Positions 54,507 to 63,878 of a stretch of DNA of 64,000 nucleotides are shown here, piece by piece. The DNA is from Bacteroidota bacterium. GTDB lineage: Bacteria; Bacteroidota; Bacteroidia; Bacteroidales; Cfx3-03. The position numbers and the translations under genes were made by a program. The stretch is from NCBI GenBank assembly GCA_013390605.1, contig JACAUB010000001.1, positions 2,688,124 to 2,752,123 of the forward strand, written 5' to 3'. Under the pieces are notes generated by a model. It was given only the letters and a program-made list of their open reading frames with translations. It was not told the origin of the DNA and did no database searches. Each line of letters opens with the position of its first letter. The stretch's first letter is position 1.

Positions 54507-55904
54507 TCAGTAGTTTGCAATTTTTTCACAAAGTCTTTCTGCAAGATTCTCAATATCGTTCTTTCTAGCTAATTGGCCTATCCATTTTGTTGGTATATGG
54601 CAAAAACCATAAAGTAACCCTGCCAGTCCGCCTGTCACTGCACCAGTTGTATCTGTATCCTCCCCAAAATTAACAGCTTTTAAAACGGCATCTTTATAAC
54701 TATCGGTTGTCAACAAACACCAAATACTTGCTTCAAGAGTATGCAATACATAACCACTACTATAAATTTTAGCCTCAGTTAAATTATAAATATCTTCTTT
54801 AAGTAAACGATCAAATATTGCAATTTCTTTCGGACTAATTGATTGTAAAATTAAGTAACTGCTAATTGTCGTTTGAAGGTTTTTATAAATTTCAAACTTG
54901 TCGTTCTCTTCATATAATTGTCGTGCAAATTCAAGGTAGTAAAAGCAGGCAATCACAGAACGAATATGGCCGTGTGTAATTGATGAAACTTGTTTTGTTA
55001 TTTCAAATCGTTCATTTATTGGCTTGTTCAGCAAGTAAAAAAGTAACGGTGAAATTCTCATCAGAGCCCCATTACCATTAGAAGTTTCTTTAGCATCACC
55101 GGCTAAATCAGGCTGCTCTCCTTTTGCAATTCGTCCAATGGCTTGACGTGTAGCTATGCCTATATCGAAAACAGTCCCTCTTGCTGTCCAAAAATTATTG
55201 TTTAACCACATTACAAAATATTGTCCAATGGTGTTTAAATCAAATTCTTTTGCCAATGCTTCAGCAAGACAAAAGGTTAATGAACTATCATCAGAAAAAG
55301 TCCCTTTGGGCATATTGTGAGTTCCATAACCAATCATATCAGTTACAGGATTTCTTTTTAGTGTTTGTCTGCTTTTGAATTCAACCGGAACACCAAGGGC
55401 ATCACCTACTGCCACACCAAAAAGAACCGATTTAATTTTGTCGCTATAGTCAATACACTTATTTTTGAATAAAAGATTTCCAAAATTACTCCAACCTTTC
55501 ACACAATCTGTTTCATTTTTTATGTTATTAACAACGAAAATTTCCCGAACATCAATTTCCAAAAGACCTTGCGCAATGAGAAACGAAAATGTTTCAATGT
55601 CTGTATTATCATCTTTATTTGAGTATTTTTCTTGATTTCTTTCAGCCCAAAATTCGTGTATAGAATAACCAACTTGCTCTTTTATAATTTGTGCTTTATA
55701 TAGTCCAAATCCTGTCCAAGAGCGATGGAAGAAAAGATAATCATTTTCATAAAAGATAAACCATTTATCCTCCATTTGTTCTGGAATCAGCCCTTTAGTT
55801 AATTTAGAAAACTGATCTTCTGTAAAATGTAATGAAATATCAATACGTTTAGGATTATCAATTGGTTCCGTTTTCCAGGAGATTCGTGTTGCTATATTCT
55901 CCAT
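54507..55904 (-). CDS. ADP-ribosylglycohydrolase with unrecognised N-terminal domain
   Basis: 465 residues. Residues ~155-465 are a DraG/ARH-fold hydrolase: GVAVGDALGVP (163-173), the Mg-binding FSDDSS (Asp205-Asp206-Ser207), GNGALMRISPLL, and GEDTDTTGAVTGGLAG (Glu415, Asp416, Asp418). It should remove ADP-ribose from proteins or nucleic acids. Residues 1-150 form a separate Trp/Tyr-rich domain (EDKWFIFYENDYLFFHRSWTG) that I have seen only as an unnamed region. It lies 24 bp downstream of hsdR, apparently in the same operon. Confidence 0.88.
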   Translation of the reverse strand: MENIATRISWKTEPIDNPKRIDISLHFTEDQFSKLTKGLIPEQMEDKWFIFYENDYLFFHRSWTGFGLYKAQIIKEQVGYSIHEFWAERNQEKYSNKDDNTDIETFSFLIAQGLLEIDVREIFVVNNIKNETDCVKGWSNFGNLLFKNKCIDYSDKIKSVLFGVAVGDALGVPVEFKSRQTLKRNPVTDMIGYGTHNMPKGTFSDDSSLTFCLAEALAKEFDLNTIGQYFVMWLNNNFWTARGTVFDIGIATRQAIGRIAKGEQPDLAGDAKETSNGNGALMRISPLLFYLLNKPINERFEITKQVSSITHGHIRSVIACFYYLEFARQLYEENDKFEIYKNLQTTISSYLILQSISPKEIAIFDRLLKEDIYNLTEAKIYSSGYVLHTLEASIWCLLTTDSYKDAVLKAVNFGEDTDTTGAVTGGLAGLLYGFCHIPTKWIGQLARKNDIENLAERLCEKIANY

Positions 55905-55928
55905 TTCTTAATTTTAAATATTTCAACT

Positions 55929-58292
55929 TTATGCCACCTTCAACTCATATAAATGTTTCTGAAATTCAATAAACAGTGCGCTGATATTATCAACATCGCC
56001 CAATATATCTAAAGCATCACCCAATGATTGATATTTGTTGGTCAGCAGTACCGGAAGTTTCTCCTGATCGAGTTCTTCAACACCGGTTTCAATATATTTG
56101 CGCAATACAAATTCAATAAACGCTTTTTGTTTATCATTGAGAAAAGCAAAGATATTTCTTTGTGCTTTGGCAACCCGTTCTTCTCTGGTGATGGGTTTAA
56201 TGTCGCTATTCAACACATATTCCAACACATCGAAGAGGTCGCTTTTTTCAGCGTGAATTAAGTCTTGCAAGATAGACAGCTGATCATGACCAAAGCCGGC
56301 TTCATCCAATTTTGCTAACAAGGCTTTTCGGGTTAACGGATTACTCCAGAGCAATCTAAGTTCTTCTTCGTCAGTAAATAGTTCTGGAAGTTTTCCAAAC
56401 AGGTTCTCCATAAACTCTTGTGCCGAAATAGGTTTTCCATCAGCACTCCAGAACGAGGTAGAGATCATGTGTTGTATTTCACGCTCTTTACCATCACTTA
56501 GCCTGACCTTAATAATTCTTTTAGTTAGTGGTGATGATTCTCCTGGATCATATTCAGTTGGGCCATCATTTTCAGGTTCCGGATATGGTATTGGGGGCTT
56601 TGGCACTATAGGCTCTTCAGGTTCCAACGGCTCTCCGTCCCATTCAGGATCCAGAAAATTATGATAAGCATCCACATAATCGTAGATGGTAAAAAACTCC
56701 TTGCCATCAAATAGTCGTGTCCCTCTTCCTACAATCTGCTTAAACTCTATGATCGAGTTTATCGGACGTAGCAAGACAATGTTTCTGATATTCCGTGCAT
56801 CTACCCCTGTAGATAGCTTTTGCGAAGTCGTTAAAATCGTTGGAATTGTCTTTTCATTATCCCGAAAAGTCTTTAAATACTCATCCCCTATCTTTCCATC
56901 GTTGGCCGTTACCCGAACACAATAGTTAGGGTCTTTCGAATGCTTTACCTGATTAATCAAGTCACGTATGGCAGCAGCATGGTCCTGAGTAGCACAAAAG
57001 ACAATGGCCTTCTCCTTTTGATTGGCATCGTCCATATAAATCTTTACCCGCTTTGCCTCTCTGGCTTTAATCTCGATGATTCTATTGAAATCGGGTTCAA
57101 TATAGAGTCTTCCCTCTTCAACCTCACCCTCTATTATCTGATCATCGGCAGTATAAATGTAATCATCGATGGTCGTTTTTATCCGCTTAATCTTGAATGG
57201 CGTTAAGAAACCATCATTAATACCCTCTCTGAGCGAATAGATATAGACCGGCTCTCCAAAATATTTGTAGGTATCTACATTGTCTTTGCGTTTCGGGGTG
57301 GCGGTTAAACCCAGCTGTACGGCAGGCGAAAAATAATCCAGTATCGCTCTCCAGTTACTTTCATCATTCGCACCTCCCCTATGGCATTCATCAATGATGA
57401 TAAAATCAAAGAAATCCGTTTGGTACACACCAAAATAAGGTGCAGATTTACCATCCTGATCGGTTCCACTCATAAAAGTTTGGAAGATGGTAAAGAAAAC
57501 ACTTCCATTGGTAGGGACTTTACCCGATTTACTGATTGCATCCGGTTTAATTCTGATCAATGCATCATCAGGAAATGCAGAAAACTCATTGAAGGCCTGA
57601 TCGGCTAATATATTACGGTCGGCCAGAAACAAGATACGAGGTCTGCGGTTACCATCACGTTTCAGGTTCCAGCGAGACTGAAACAGCTTCCATACAATCT
57701 GAAAAGCGATCGATGTTTTGCCAGTTCCGGTTGCCAGGGTTAACAGGATTTTTGATTTGCCCTTTGCAATGGCTTCTAATGTTTTGTTGACGGCAATCTC
57801 CTGATAGAACCTGATCTTCCAACTGCCACCTTTACTCTCAAAAGGAATGTCAGTTAGTTTCTCCCACCAACTATTTTGTTCATTACTTTCAATGGTACCT
57901 GTCGAAGGAAATGTCTTATTCCATAACTCATCTGGCGTGAGGTAGCGATCGACCCAACCCTCTGCACCAGTATTCATACAGATGCTGTAGATCTCTCTGC
58001 CATTGGTGGAATAGGTAGTTTCCAACATCAGTTTTTCGGCATATTGTTTTGCTTGTGCCACTCCCTCGCCTACTCCCAGAACATCACTTTTGGCTTCAAT
58101 AACGGCTAACTTAATACCTTTGTAGGATAATACATAATCGGCACGAAGCAATGCGCTACGTTTTCCACCGGTTTGTATTCTTCCTGCCGTTATGGGATGG
58201 TTTCTAAAAACTTTAGATCCTTCCACAACGCCCCAACCGCATTCTTTTAGCTTAGGGTCTATCCGTTCAGCTCTGGTTTCGTCTTCGTTCAT
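55929..58292 (-). CDS. hsdR: Type I restriction endonuclease, HsdR subunit
   Basis: 787 residues, on the short side for HsdR. N-terminal nuclease: Asp52, Glu66-x-Lys68 in ADYVLSYKGIKLAVIEAKSD. Translocase lobes: Walker A LATGTGKTS, DECH box (IIDECHRGG), LGLTATPKR, then the C-lobe with ILTTSQKLSTGVDARNI and QIVGRGTR. A Pro/Glu linker (~570-600) and a helical C-terminal part that contacts HsdM follow. It begins 2 bp after the GHKL gene, the reverse of the usual hsdR-first order. Confidence 0.95.
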   Translation of the reverse strand: MNEDETRAERIDPKLKECGWGVVEGSKVFRNHPITAGRIQTGGKRSALLRADYVLSYKGIKLAVIEAKSDVLGVGEGVAQAKQYAEKLMLETTYSTNGREIYSICMNTGAEGWVDRYLTPDELWNKTFPSTGTIESNEQNSWWEKLTDIPFESKGGSWKIRFYQEIAVNKTLEAIAKGKSKILLTLATGTGKTSIAFQIVWKLFQSRWNLKRDGNRRPRILFLADRNILADQAFNEFSAFPDDALIRIKPDAISKSGKVPTNGSVFFTIFQTFMSGTDQDGKSAPYFGVYQTDFFDFIIIDECHRGGANDESNWRAILDYFSPAVQLGLTATPKRKDNVDTYKYFGEPVYIYSLREGINDGFLTPFKIKRIKTTIDDYIYTADDQIIEGEVEEGRLYIEPDFNRIIEIKAREAKRVKIYMDDANQKEKAIVFCATQDHAAAIRDLINQVKHSKDPNYCVRVTANDGKIGDEYLKTFRDNEKTIPTILTTSQKLSTGVDARNIRNIVLLRPINSIIEFKQIVGRGTRLFDGKEFFTIYDYVDAYHNFLDPEWDGEPLEPEEPIVPKPPIPYPEPENDGPTEYDPGESSPLTKRIIKVRLSDGKEREIQHMISTSFWSADGKPISAQEFMENLFGKLPELFTDEEELRLLWSNPLTRKALLAKLDEAGFGHDQLSILQDLIHAEKSDLFDVLEYVLNSDIKPITREERVAKAQRNIFAFLNDKQKAFIEFVLRKYIETGVEELDQEKLPVLLTNKYQSLGDALDILGDVDNISALFIEFQKHLYELKVA

Positions 58293-58294
58293 TT

Positions 58295-60436
58295 TTATAT
58301 ATCAATTGGGGTTGTGAGTTTTTCAATAAAAATCTCATTTCGTCTAATAGCTCGTTCTAACAATGTTGAATATGTAATTGCTTCTGTATATAATGAACCA
58401 TTCACACGCCCAAACTGACCTCTAATTGGAAAGTGTGGTCTGAAAACATAATTAAAATGATATGCTGATTCAAAATAAGGATCTTTATTCTGTATATCCA
58501 TTGCATCTAATTTTTCTCCAATTAAAAACCCATAGAATGTTGTGAAACTAAATTCATCTTTTGATAAGTTTCTGATTAGACTAGCATAATTTGTAATCTG
58601 ATTTAAATGATTAGAGACATTTTCATTTGGATTTTTAAACTCTATTATTATACATTTTCCTTCTTCCGGAAATAAAAGAATGTCTGGCCTTTTTTCATAC
58701 CTTTTTTCACCTAAAGAATCTCTATAATTTATTTCTTCATCTGTTAAACTCTCTTTAAGGATTTTTTTATTATCAATAATAATATCGCCGAGCTTTTCTT
58801 CTGATGCCCCATTAAAGTATATGAAATCTTCATTAATTACCCAAAGGTCACTTTTTTCAGGTTTATCAGAACTTTGTTGAAAAATTAGATTATGAAGCAG
58901 TTTTTCATCTATCTGTCGAGCGGAAGTCTCTTGTACTTTCAATTCCTTTCGTAAGATTTTATCAAATAATTGAAGCACTAATTTACGCCTTGCTACGTAA
59001 TGAGTAAGAGTTGTTCTATTTTGTAATGGAATAATTTTGACTAATTCATTCACTTGTTTTTCAAGAAGTTCATTATAATTTACCAATCTAGTGTCAAGTT
59101 CATTCAGTTTTTCTATTTGTTTTTTTATTTCAGCATCATTTTTTGCAATTTGTTTAGCATCTGCTTGATATACCTTTTCAAGGATTTTGTCCTCAGAATC
59201 ATTTAATTTAATTTTCGCATCTTTGATTGTTTGTGGATTTAATAGAAACATCTTTTGTAGTTTTTCAACTTCGGCTTCTTTTTCTTCAGTACGATTTTTG
59301 ATTTCACCATACAATAATAAGATTTTATCATTTGCAATTTCTTGAATATCATCCATAATTATTTCTTCTGCTTGAAAAAGCGAAGTAGAATCATTGCATG
59401 ATTTCTTATATTCTTCAAGCGTGGGAATATTTATTTTCCCCCTTGTATCAGTATCTTTATTATTAATATATTCACCAGAAATAAGAAACATATAACGGTT
59501 TTCATCGATATAATCATCAACTAATAAACTATCTAATCTTATGTCTTTTGTAATTTCACCTTTACTTGTCAGCATTAAGCTATTTTTTGCAAGTGTATCT
59601 TTATGAATTTTAAAAGCTTTCAAATTTAATTTTTCTGTTCTATCTGTCCTATCTATCTTCTTCCCATCAGGTGAAATCCCATAGTAGTGCAAAATCAAAT
59701 CATCTTGTTTATCAATTTCAGGAATGTCATCAGATTCAATTATCTTCTCATCTATCAATACATCATCGACAATAAATTGCAACTTAATAATTGGCAACCT
59801 ATCTCTATTTTCACATAAATAGACCAAATAATGGGAAATTATTTCTCTTTTTAATCCATCGACAGTTAATTCTTTATAAAAAGCAGCATCTGAATCGGAC
59901 AAAGGTGTTTTAAAAGTCAGTGTAGTTAATGGATTTTGGGGTTCAACATTTTTTAGGCTTTTAAAAAATATAATGGCATTCTGCCTCAGAAAAACCTCAG
60001 ATTTAGATAATGTAAAAACACGTTCTTTAAATCCGGTTTTAGATGTTTCATCTTTATAAATACTTTGATATTCACTTTTATCAAAAAAATGAAGAAATTG
60101 TACCCTTCCTGATCCTTTGTTGAAAAACCCTTTCCCATTGTCATTTAAATTCTCTAACCGCTCAAATTCTTGGTCAGTAAAGCCTATACCATTATCTTCT
60201 ATAACTATCGCCTCAAAATCAAAGTTACTTTGCTCTTTTGAAAATAATTTGCTTCTGAATTTGAGTTTTATAATTATTTCTCCATTATCTACCTTGTTTG
60301 AACACATACTAATCGCTTCCAATGAATTAGTAATAGCCTCAAATACAGGCCGTAATAAATCATTTGACTTCTTAATTTTAGGGAGTGTTCCAGCATAACT
60401 AATCCCAAAGGCTTTTATAAATGTATTTTCTTCCAT
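58295..60436 (-). CDS. GHKL ATPase fused to PD-(D/E)xK nuclease, inside a type I R-M operon
   Basis: 713 residues. The N-terminal GHKL (Hsp90/MutL/MORC-type) ATPase has the N-box EAITNSLEA (Glu33, Asn37), the G1 motif EDNGIGF (Asp81-Gly83-Gly85) and a GKGFFNKGSGR lid (~101-111). A long charged coiled coil runs ~380-470. The C-terminus has a nuclease pattern: Asp585 (RPDILLF), Glu599-x-Lys601 (IEFKNP) and a QxxxY-type element (Gln613, Tyr617). GHKL ATPases related to MutL/MORC are known from R-M loci. It is 1 bp after hsdS and 2 bp before hsdR, so it is part of the operon. Confidence 0.85.
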   Translation of the reverse strand: MEENTFIKAFGISYAGTLPKIKKSNDLLRPVFEAITNSLEAISMCSNKVDNGEIIIKLKFRSKLFSKEQSNFDFEAIVIEDNGIGFTDQEFERLENLNDNGKGFFNKGSGRVQFLHFFDKSEYQSIYKDETSKTGFKERVFTLSKSEVFLRQNAIIFFKSLKNVEPQNPLTTLTFKTPLSDSDAAFYKELTVDGLKREIISHYLVYLCENRDRLPIIKLQFIVDDVLIDEKIIESDDIPEIDKQDDLILHYYGISPDGKKIDRTDRTEKLNLKAFKIHKDTLAKNSLMLTSKGEITKDIRLDSLLVDDYIDENRYMFLISGEYINNKDTDTRGKINIPTLEEYKKSCNDSTSLFQAEEIIMDDIQEIANDKILLLYGEIKNRTEEKEAEVEKLQKMFLLNPQTIKDAKIKLNDSEDKILEKVYQADAKQIAKNDAEIKKQIEKLNELDTRLVNYNELLEKQVNELVKIIPLQNRTTLTHYVARRKLVLQLFDKILRKELKVQETSARQIDEKLLHNLIFQQSSDKPEKSDLWVINEDFIYFNGASEEKLGDIIIDNKKILKESLTDEEINYRDSLGEKRYEKRPDILLFPEEGKCIIIEFKNPNENVSNHLNQITNYASLIRNLSKDEFSFTTFYGFLIGEKLDAMDIQNKDPYFESAYHFNYVFRPHFPIRGQFGRVNGSLYTEAITYSTLLERAIRRNEIFIEKLTTPIDI

Positions 60437-60437
60437 G

Positions 60438-61676
60438 TTATAATTCTGAATTAAATGCTTTCTGTAAAATACTCTTTTTTAGTTCTTCTAAATCATTTAT
60501 CTTCTGTTGATAAATGGATTTTAATTTTTTACACTCGGTAGATAATGCATCCACTTTTTGAACAATGGATTGTTGTTGAATTATTGTCATTTTGGGAACA
60601 TTGAAATTCCGCAAGACATTTAATGATACTGTTTTTTGAGCAGTACCTGTTGCTTTGTCATTAGCTTGTGCTAATGCTTGTGGTGACAAAACCCAATAAA
60701 ATAACCACTTGCTATTTATATTCTCTTTTGGTCTAATTAAACCAATATGTCGTTGAAAGCAAAAATCTTTATTAGTTTCAATCAAAACTGGGATACCATA
60801 AGAACCTGTAACAGTGTATAAAAGATCACCCTTTCGAGGTTTTCTATTTTTTTTTAATTTTTGGAAATATTCTTGCGAAACAGTAAATGTATCTGAGAAG
60901 TCGATTTGATAATTTTCTTTATTAATATTTGAAATCGTAATAAAAGGAATTCCAGATTTTGTTTTTGGAGGAGGCATATGATCTCCATCTGAAATATTTA
61001 AAGCTAGTTCGGATAATTTAACCATAACCCACCCCTCACCTTTATTTGCAAACACGCTATGTAAATAACTTTCAAAAAGTTCTTTGGTGTTCTTTAGGTT
61101 TTGTTCGGCATTGGCTTTTGCCTTTGCTATTGAAGCAAAGGTTTCATCTAAAATAGATACTATTCGTTGTTGCTCTTTAAGAGGTGGTATTGGGATTACA
61201 ATATTTTTATATTCATCAAATTTTAAATTTCTTATGCCCGTTGAATAGCTTTGCATTTTTTCAGTCTTACCAGATATATATGAAAAAAACAAAAACCTAT
61301 GTAAATAATTAAAATCAAATATTTTAGGATCACTAATTCTAATTACAGAAGTAAAATTGCTAAATGAAAAGTCGCCTTCTTTCTTATCAAATATTATAAC
61401 CCTACCAACTGGTTGTTTTGGACCACCACCAGATTTTTCTAAAATAATATCACCATATTGAAGCTTTCGCTTTTCAAATTGAGATTTTTCAACTTCCAAA
61501 TAAACAATATCTGCATCATCTAATCTACCATCATTGGTAAAGTTTGTATTGCGAATTACCCCCACTCTTTGGAAAGGTGGTTTCTTTCCAGACCATAAGC
61601 CATTCCCAAAGACACAAACATCTCCCAATCTTTTCAATTCCCACCCTTGTCGCAACTGAGCTTGTCTATTTTTCAT
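60438..61676 (-). CDS. hsdS: Type I restriction-modification specificity subunit HsdS
   Basis: 412 residues. Two target-recognition domains (about 1-150 and 215-350) alternate with two helical conserved regions. The first is at ~155-215 (PPLKEQQRIVSILDETFASIAKAK...). The second is at the end (QQQSIVQKVDALSTECKKLKSIYQQKINDLEELKKSIL). Each TRD reads half of a bipartite DNA target. The start overlaps the hsdM stop (ATGA). No inverted-repeat partner or second hsdS copy is in the window, so no obvious shuffling. Confidence 0.95.
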   Translation of the reverse strand: MKNRQAQLRQGWELKRLGDVCVFGNGLWSGKKPPFQRVGVIRNTNFTNDGRLDDADIVYLEVEKSQFEKRKLQYGDIILEKSGGGPKQPVGRVIIFDKKEGDFSFSNFTSVIRISDPKIFDFNYLHRFLFFSYISGKTEKMQSYSTGIRNLKFDEYKNIVIPIPPLKEQQRIVSILDETFASIAKAKANAEQNLKNTKELFESYLHSVFANKGEGWVMVKLSELALNISDGDHMPPPKTKSGIPFITISNINKENYQIDFSDTFTVSQEYFQKLKKNRKPRKGDLLYTVTGSYGIPVLIETNKDFCFQRHIGLIRPKENINSKWLFYWVLSPQALAQANDKATGTAQKTVSLNVLRNFNVPKMTIIQQQSIVQKVDALSTECKKLKSIYQQKINDLEELKKSILQKAFNSEL

Positions 61677-63139
61677 AGCAGTCCCAAAATTGAGTTTAAA
61701 ATCTCAGTGCTCTCTTCATCCAGTGCTTTCATCTCAGCCAGTATCTCTTGCGGTGGGCGAAGTGTTACTTCTTCTTTTTTAAATGGGTTCTTTGCACTCA
61801 GGTCGAAGGTGGTCTGGTCAATGGTGGTTGCATCAATAGACCATGAATTTTCGCTATCGGCAAAAGTCTTTTGCAACTTTACAAACTCAGCCAAATCGCT
61901 TTCATTGAGCGAGTTTGTTTTGCCTAAGTTCCGATCTAGATTCAGTTGGTAATACCATACTTTGCGGGTTGGTGCACCCTTCTCAAAAAAGAGTACTACT
62001 GTTTTTACACCAGCACCGGTAAAGGTTCCACCCGGCAAATCTAACACGGTATGCAGGTTACAGTCTTCGAGTAGCAGCTTACGCAAACTGACAGAGGCAT
62101 TATCGGTATTGCTTAAAAAGGTATTTTTGATCACCACACCAGCCCGGCCACCTGCTTTGAGGATTTTAACGAAGTGCTGTAAAAAGAGGAAAGCGGTTTC
62201 GCCCGTTTTGATATTGAAGTTCTGTTGTACCTCCGCACGTTCCTTCCCTCCAAATGGTGGATTCGCCAGTACCACATCGTAACGGTCTTTTTCCTGTATA
62301 TCGGCAAGATTTTCAGACAGCGTATTGGTGTGAACAATATTGGGAGCCTCTACACCATGAAAAATCATATTCATGGTTCCAATAATATAGGCTAACGATT
62401 TCTTCTCTTTTCCGTAGAAGCTCTTTTTCTGCAGGGTCTCAATATCTTTTGAAGAGAGATTTTCGAGCTTTCCTTTACTGGTTTTCAGGTATTCGAAGGC
62501 CTCGCACAAGAAACCTGCACTGCCAACAGCTCCATCGTAAATCTTATCACCAATGGTTGGAGCCACCACTTTGACAATGGTTTTAATCAACGGTCGTGGT
62601 GTGTAGTACTCTCCCCCATTGCGACCGGCATTGCCCATGTTCTGAATCTTCGATTCGTACAAATGGCTCATTTCATGTTTCTCTTTGTGAGTCCGAAACC
62701 GAAGTTCGTCAATGCGATTGATCACTTCGCGCAGGTTATAACCGCTCTGCATCTTATTCTTCAGCTCATTAAAGATCTCTCCAATTTTATATTCAATTGT
62801 ATCGGCACTTTCGGCATCTACCTTAAATTGTTTGAGATAAGGAAACAGTTTCAGGTCGACAAAATCCTTTAAGTCATCACCCGTCATCTCTTTATGATGG
62901 TCAGGTTTGCCTTCATCATCCTTGGGCATCGCCCAAAACGACCATTGATATTCAGGCGCAATAATATACTGATAAGCCTTGCCCGTAAGTTCGGCTGCTG
63001 TTTTTCTGTCTTTCTCCAGATCGTCCAGATATTTTAAGAACAACACCCACGAGGTTTGTTCCACATAATCCAATTCACTACTGCAACCGGCATCCTTGTG
63101 CAGGATGTCGTCAATATTTTTAAAAGTCTGTTCGAACAT
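61673..63139 (-). CDS. hsdM: Type I DNA N6-adenine methyltransferase HsdM
   Basis: 488 residues. HsdM_N helical domain (FEQTFKNIDDILHKDAG..), then the methyltransferase core. GGEYYTPRPLIK leads to motif I, here DGAVGSAGFL instead of the common DPACGSGGFL, and motif IV is NPPFGG. A C-terminal helical tail pairs with HsdS. First gene of the five-gene operon. The DPxxG-to-DGxxG change at motif I is a variant worth noting but the AdoMet-binding glycines remain. Confidence 0.95.
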   Translation of the reverse strand: MFEQTFKNIDDILHKDAGCSSELDYVEQTSWVLFLKYLDDLEKDRKTAAELTGKAYQYIIAPEYQWSFWAMPKDDEGKPDHHKEMTGDDLKDFVDLKLFPYLKQFKVDAESADTIEYKIGEIFNELKNKMQSGYNLREVINRIDELRFRTHKEKHEMSHLYESKIQNMGNAGRNGGEYYTPRPLIKTIVKVVAPTIGDKIYDGAVGSAGFLCEAFEYLKTSKGKLENLSSKDIETLQKKSFYGKEKKSLAYIIGTMNMIFHGVEAPNIVHTNTLSENLADIQEKDRYDVVLANPPFGGKERAEVQQNFNIKTGETAFLFLQHFVKILKAGGRAGVVIKNTFLSNTDNASVSLRKLLLEDCNLHTVLDLPGGTFTGAGVKTVVLFFEKGAPTRKVWYYQLNLDRNLGKTNSLNESDLAEFVKLQKTFADSENSWSIDATTIDQTTFDLSAKNPFKKEEVTLRPPQEILAEMKALDEESTEILNSILGLL

Positions 63140-63878
63140 TTGTAAACTCTAAATTGAAGCCTTATTGTTACTAAATTTTTGTTGTTGTAAAGTTATGAAA
63201 AAAGTGTTCAGTCGGGTTATGAAATACCTTTTTTTCTCTATTAATACAAATTACAATTTCATCAAACATCGTGTTTTTACCAATGAAAGCATTAGAAAAA
63301 AACTTATTTTTGAGTCAGGAAAATGGATTGATAGCATTTTTTAAATTCATGATTGAATTAGATTATTCTCTTTGATATCAGCGTGTTAGATCAAAAGAAT
63401 ATTTTCCTACATTTAATCGAAAATCACCCGATGATGCTCACCGCTCCCGTATATCAAATACCCCTTATCTATAGCTAACAGGATCCTACTCCGTTCTCTA
63501 TAGACCTGAAAGATACCTGTTAGCTACCAATATGCAACATAACCAGTACGGGTCAGAGGAGAGATATCGGAAAGTCATCTAAGTGTGTATTTATAGTTAT
63601 AGGAGAACGCTATCTTCATGCACTCATCACTGGTTCAATATAGGGTAATTGATATCTCTAACGACTTTTATAATTCAATGAATAAATCACGTTCTATGAA
63701 ATGCTATACACTGATCAAATAGCCAAAATATATTTAATTCCAGTTAGAATAATATGATTATATTTACCCTAATTGTTTAGAAAAAATTATTTTGCATATT
63801 AATGGTAGAAAATAATTAAAAATGAAAGGATTAAGTAAAATGTAAATATCATTTTAATAATTCTTAAGACTACAAAAC
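63140..63878. other. 739-bp gap with a structured, non-coding core
   Basis: No reading frame seen. The first ~260 bp carry the hsdM promoter region. Between 63420 and 63660 base composition rises and complementary pairs appear: TAGCTAACAGG (63472-63482) with CCTGTTAGCTA (63516-63526), and AGAGATATC (63560-63568) with GATATCTCT (63651-63659). The rest is AT-rich leader for the next gene. Confidence 0.4.
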
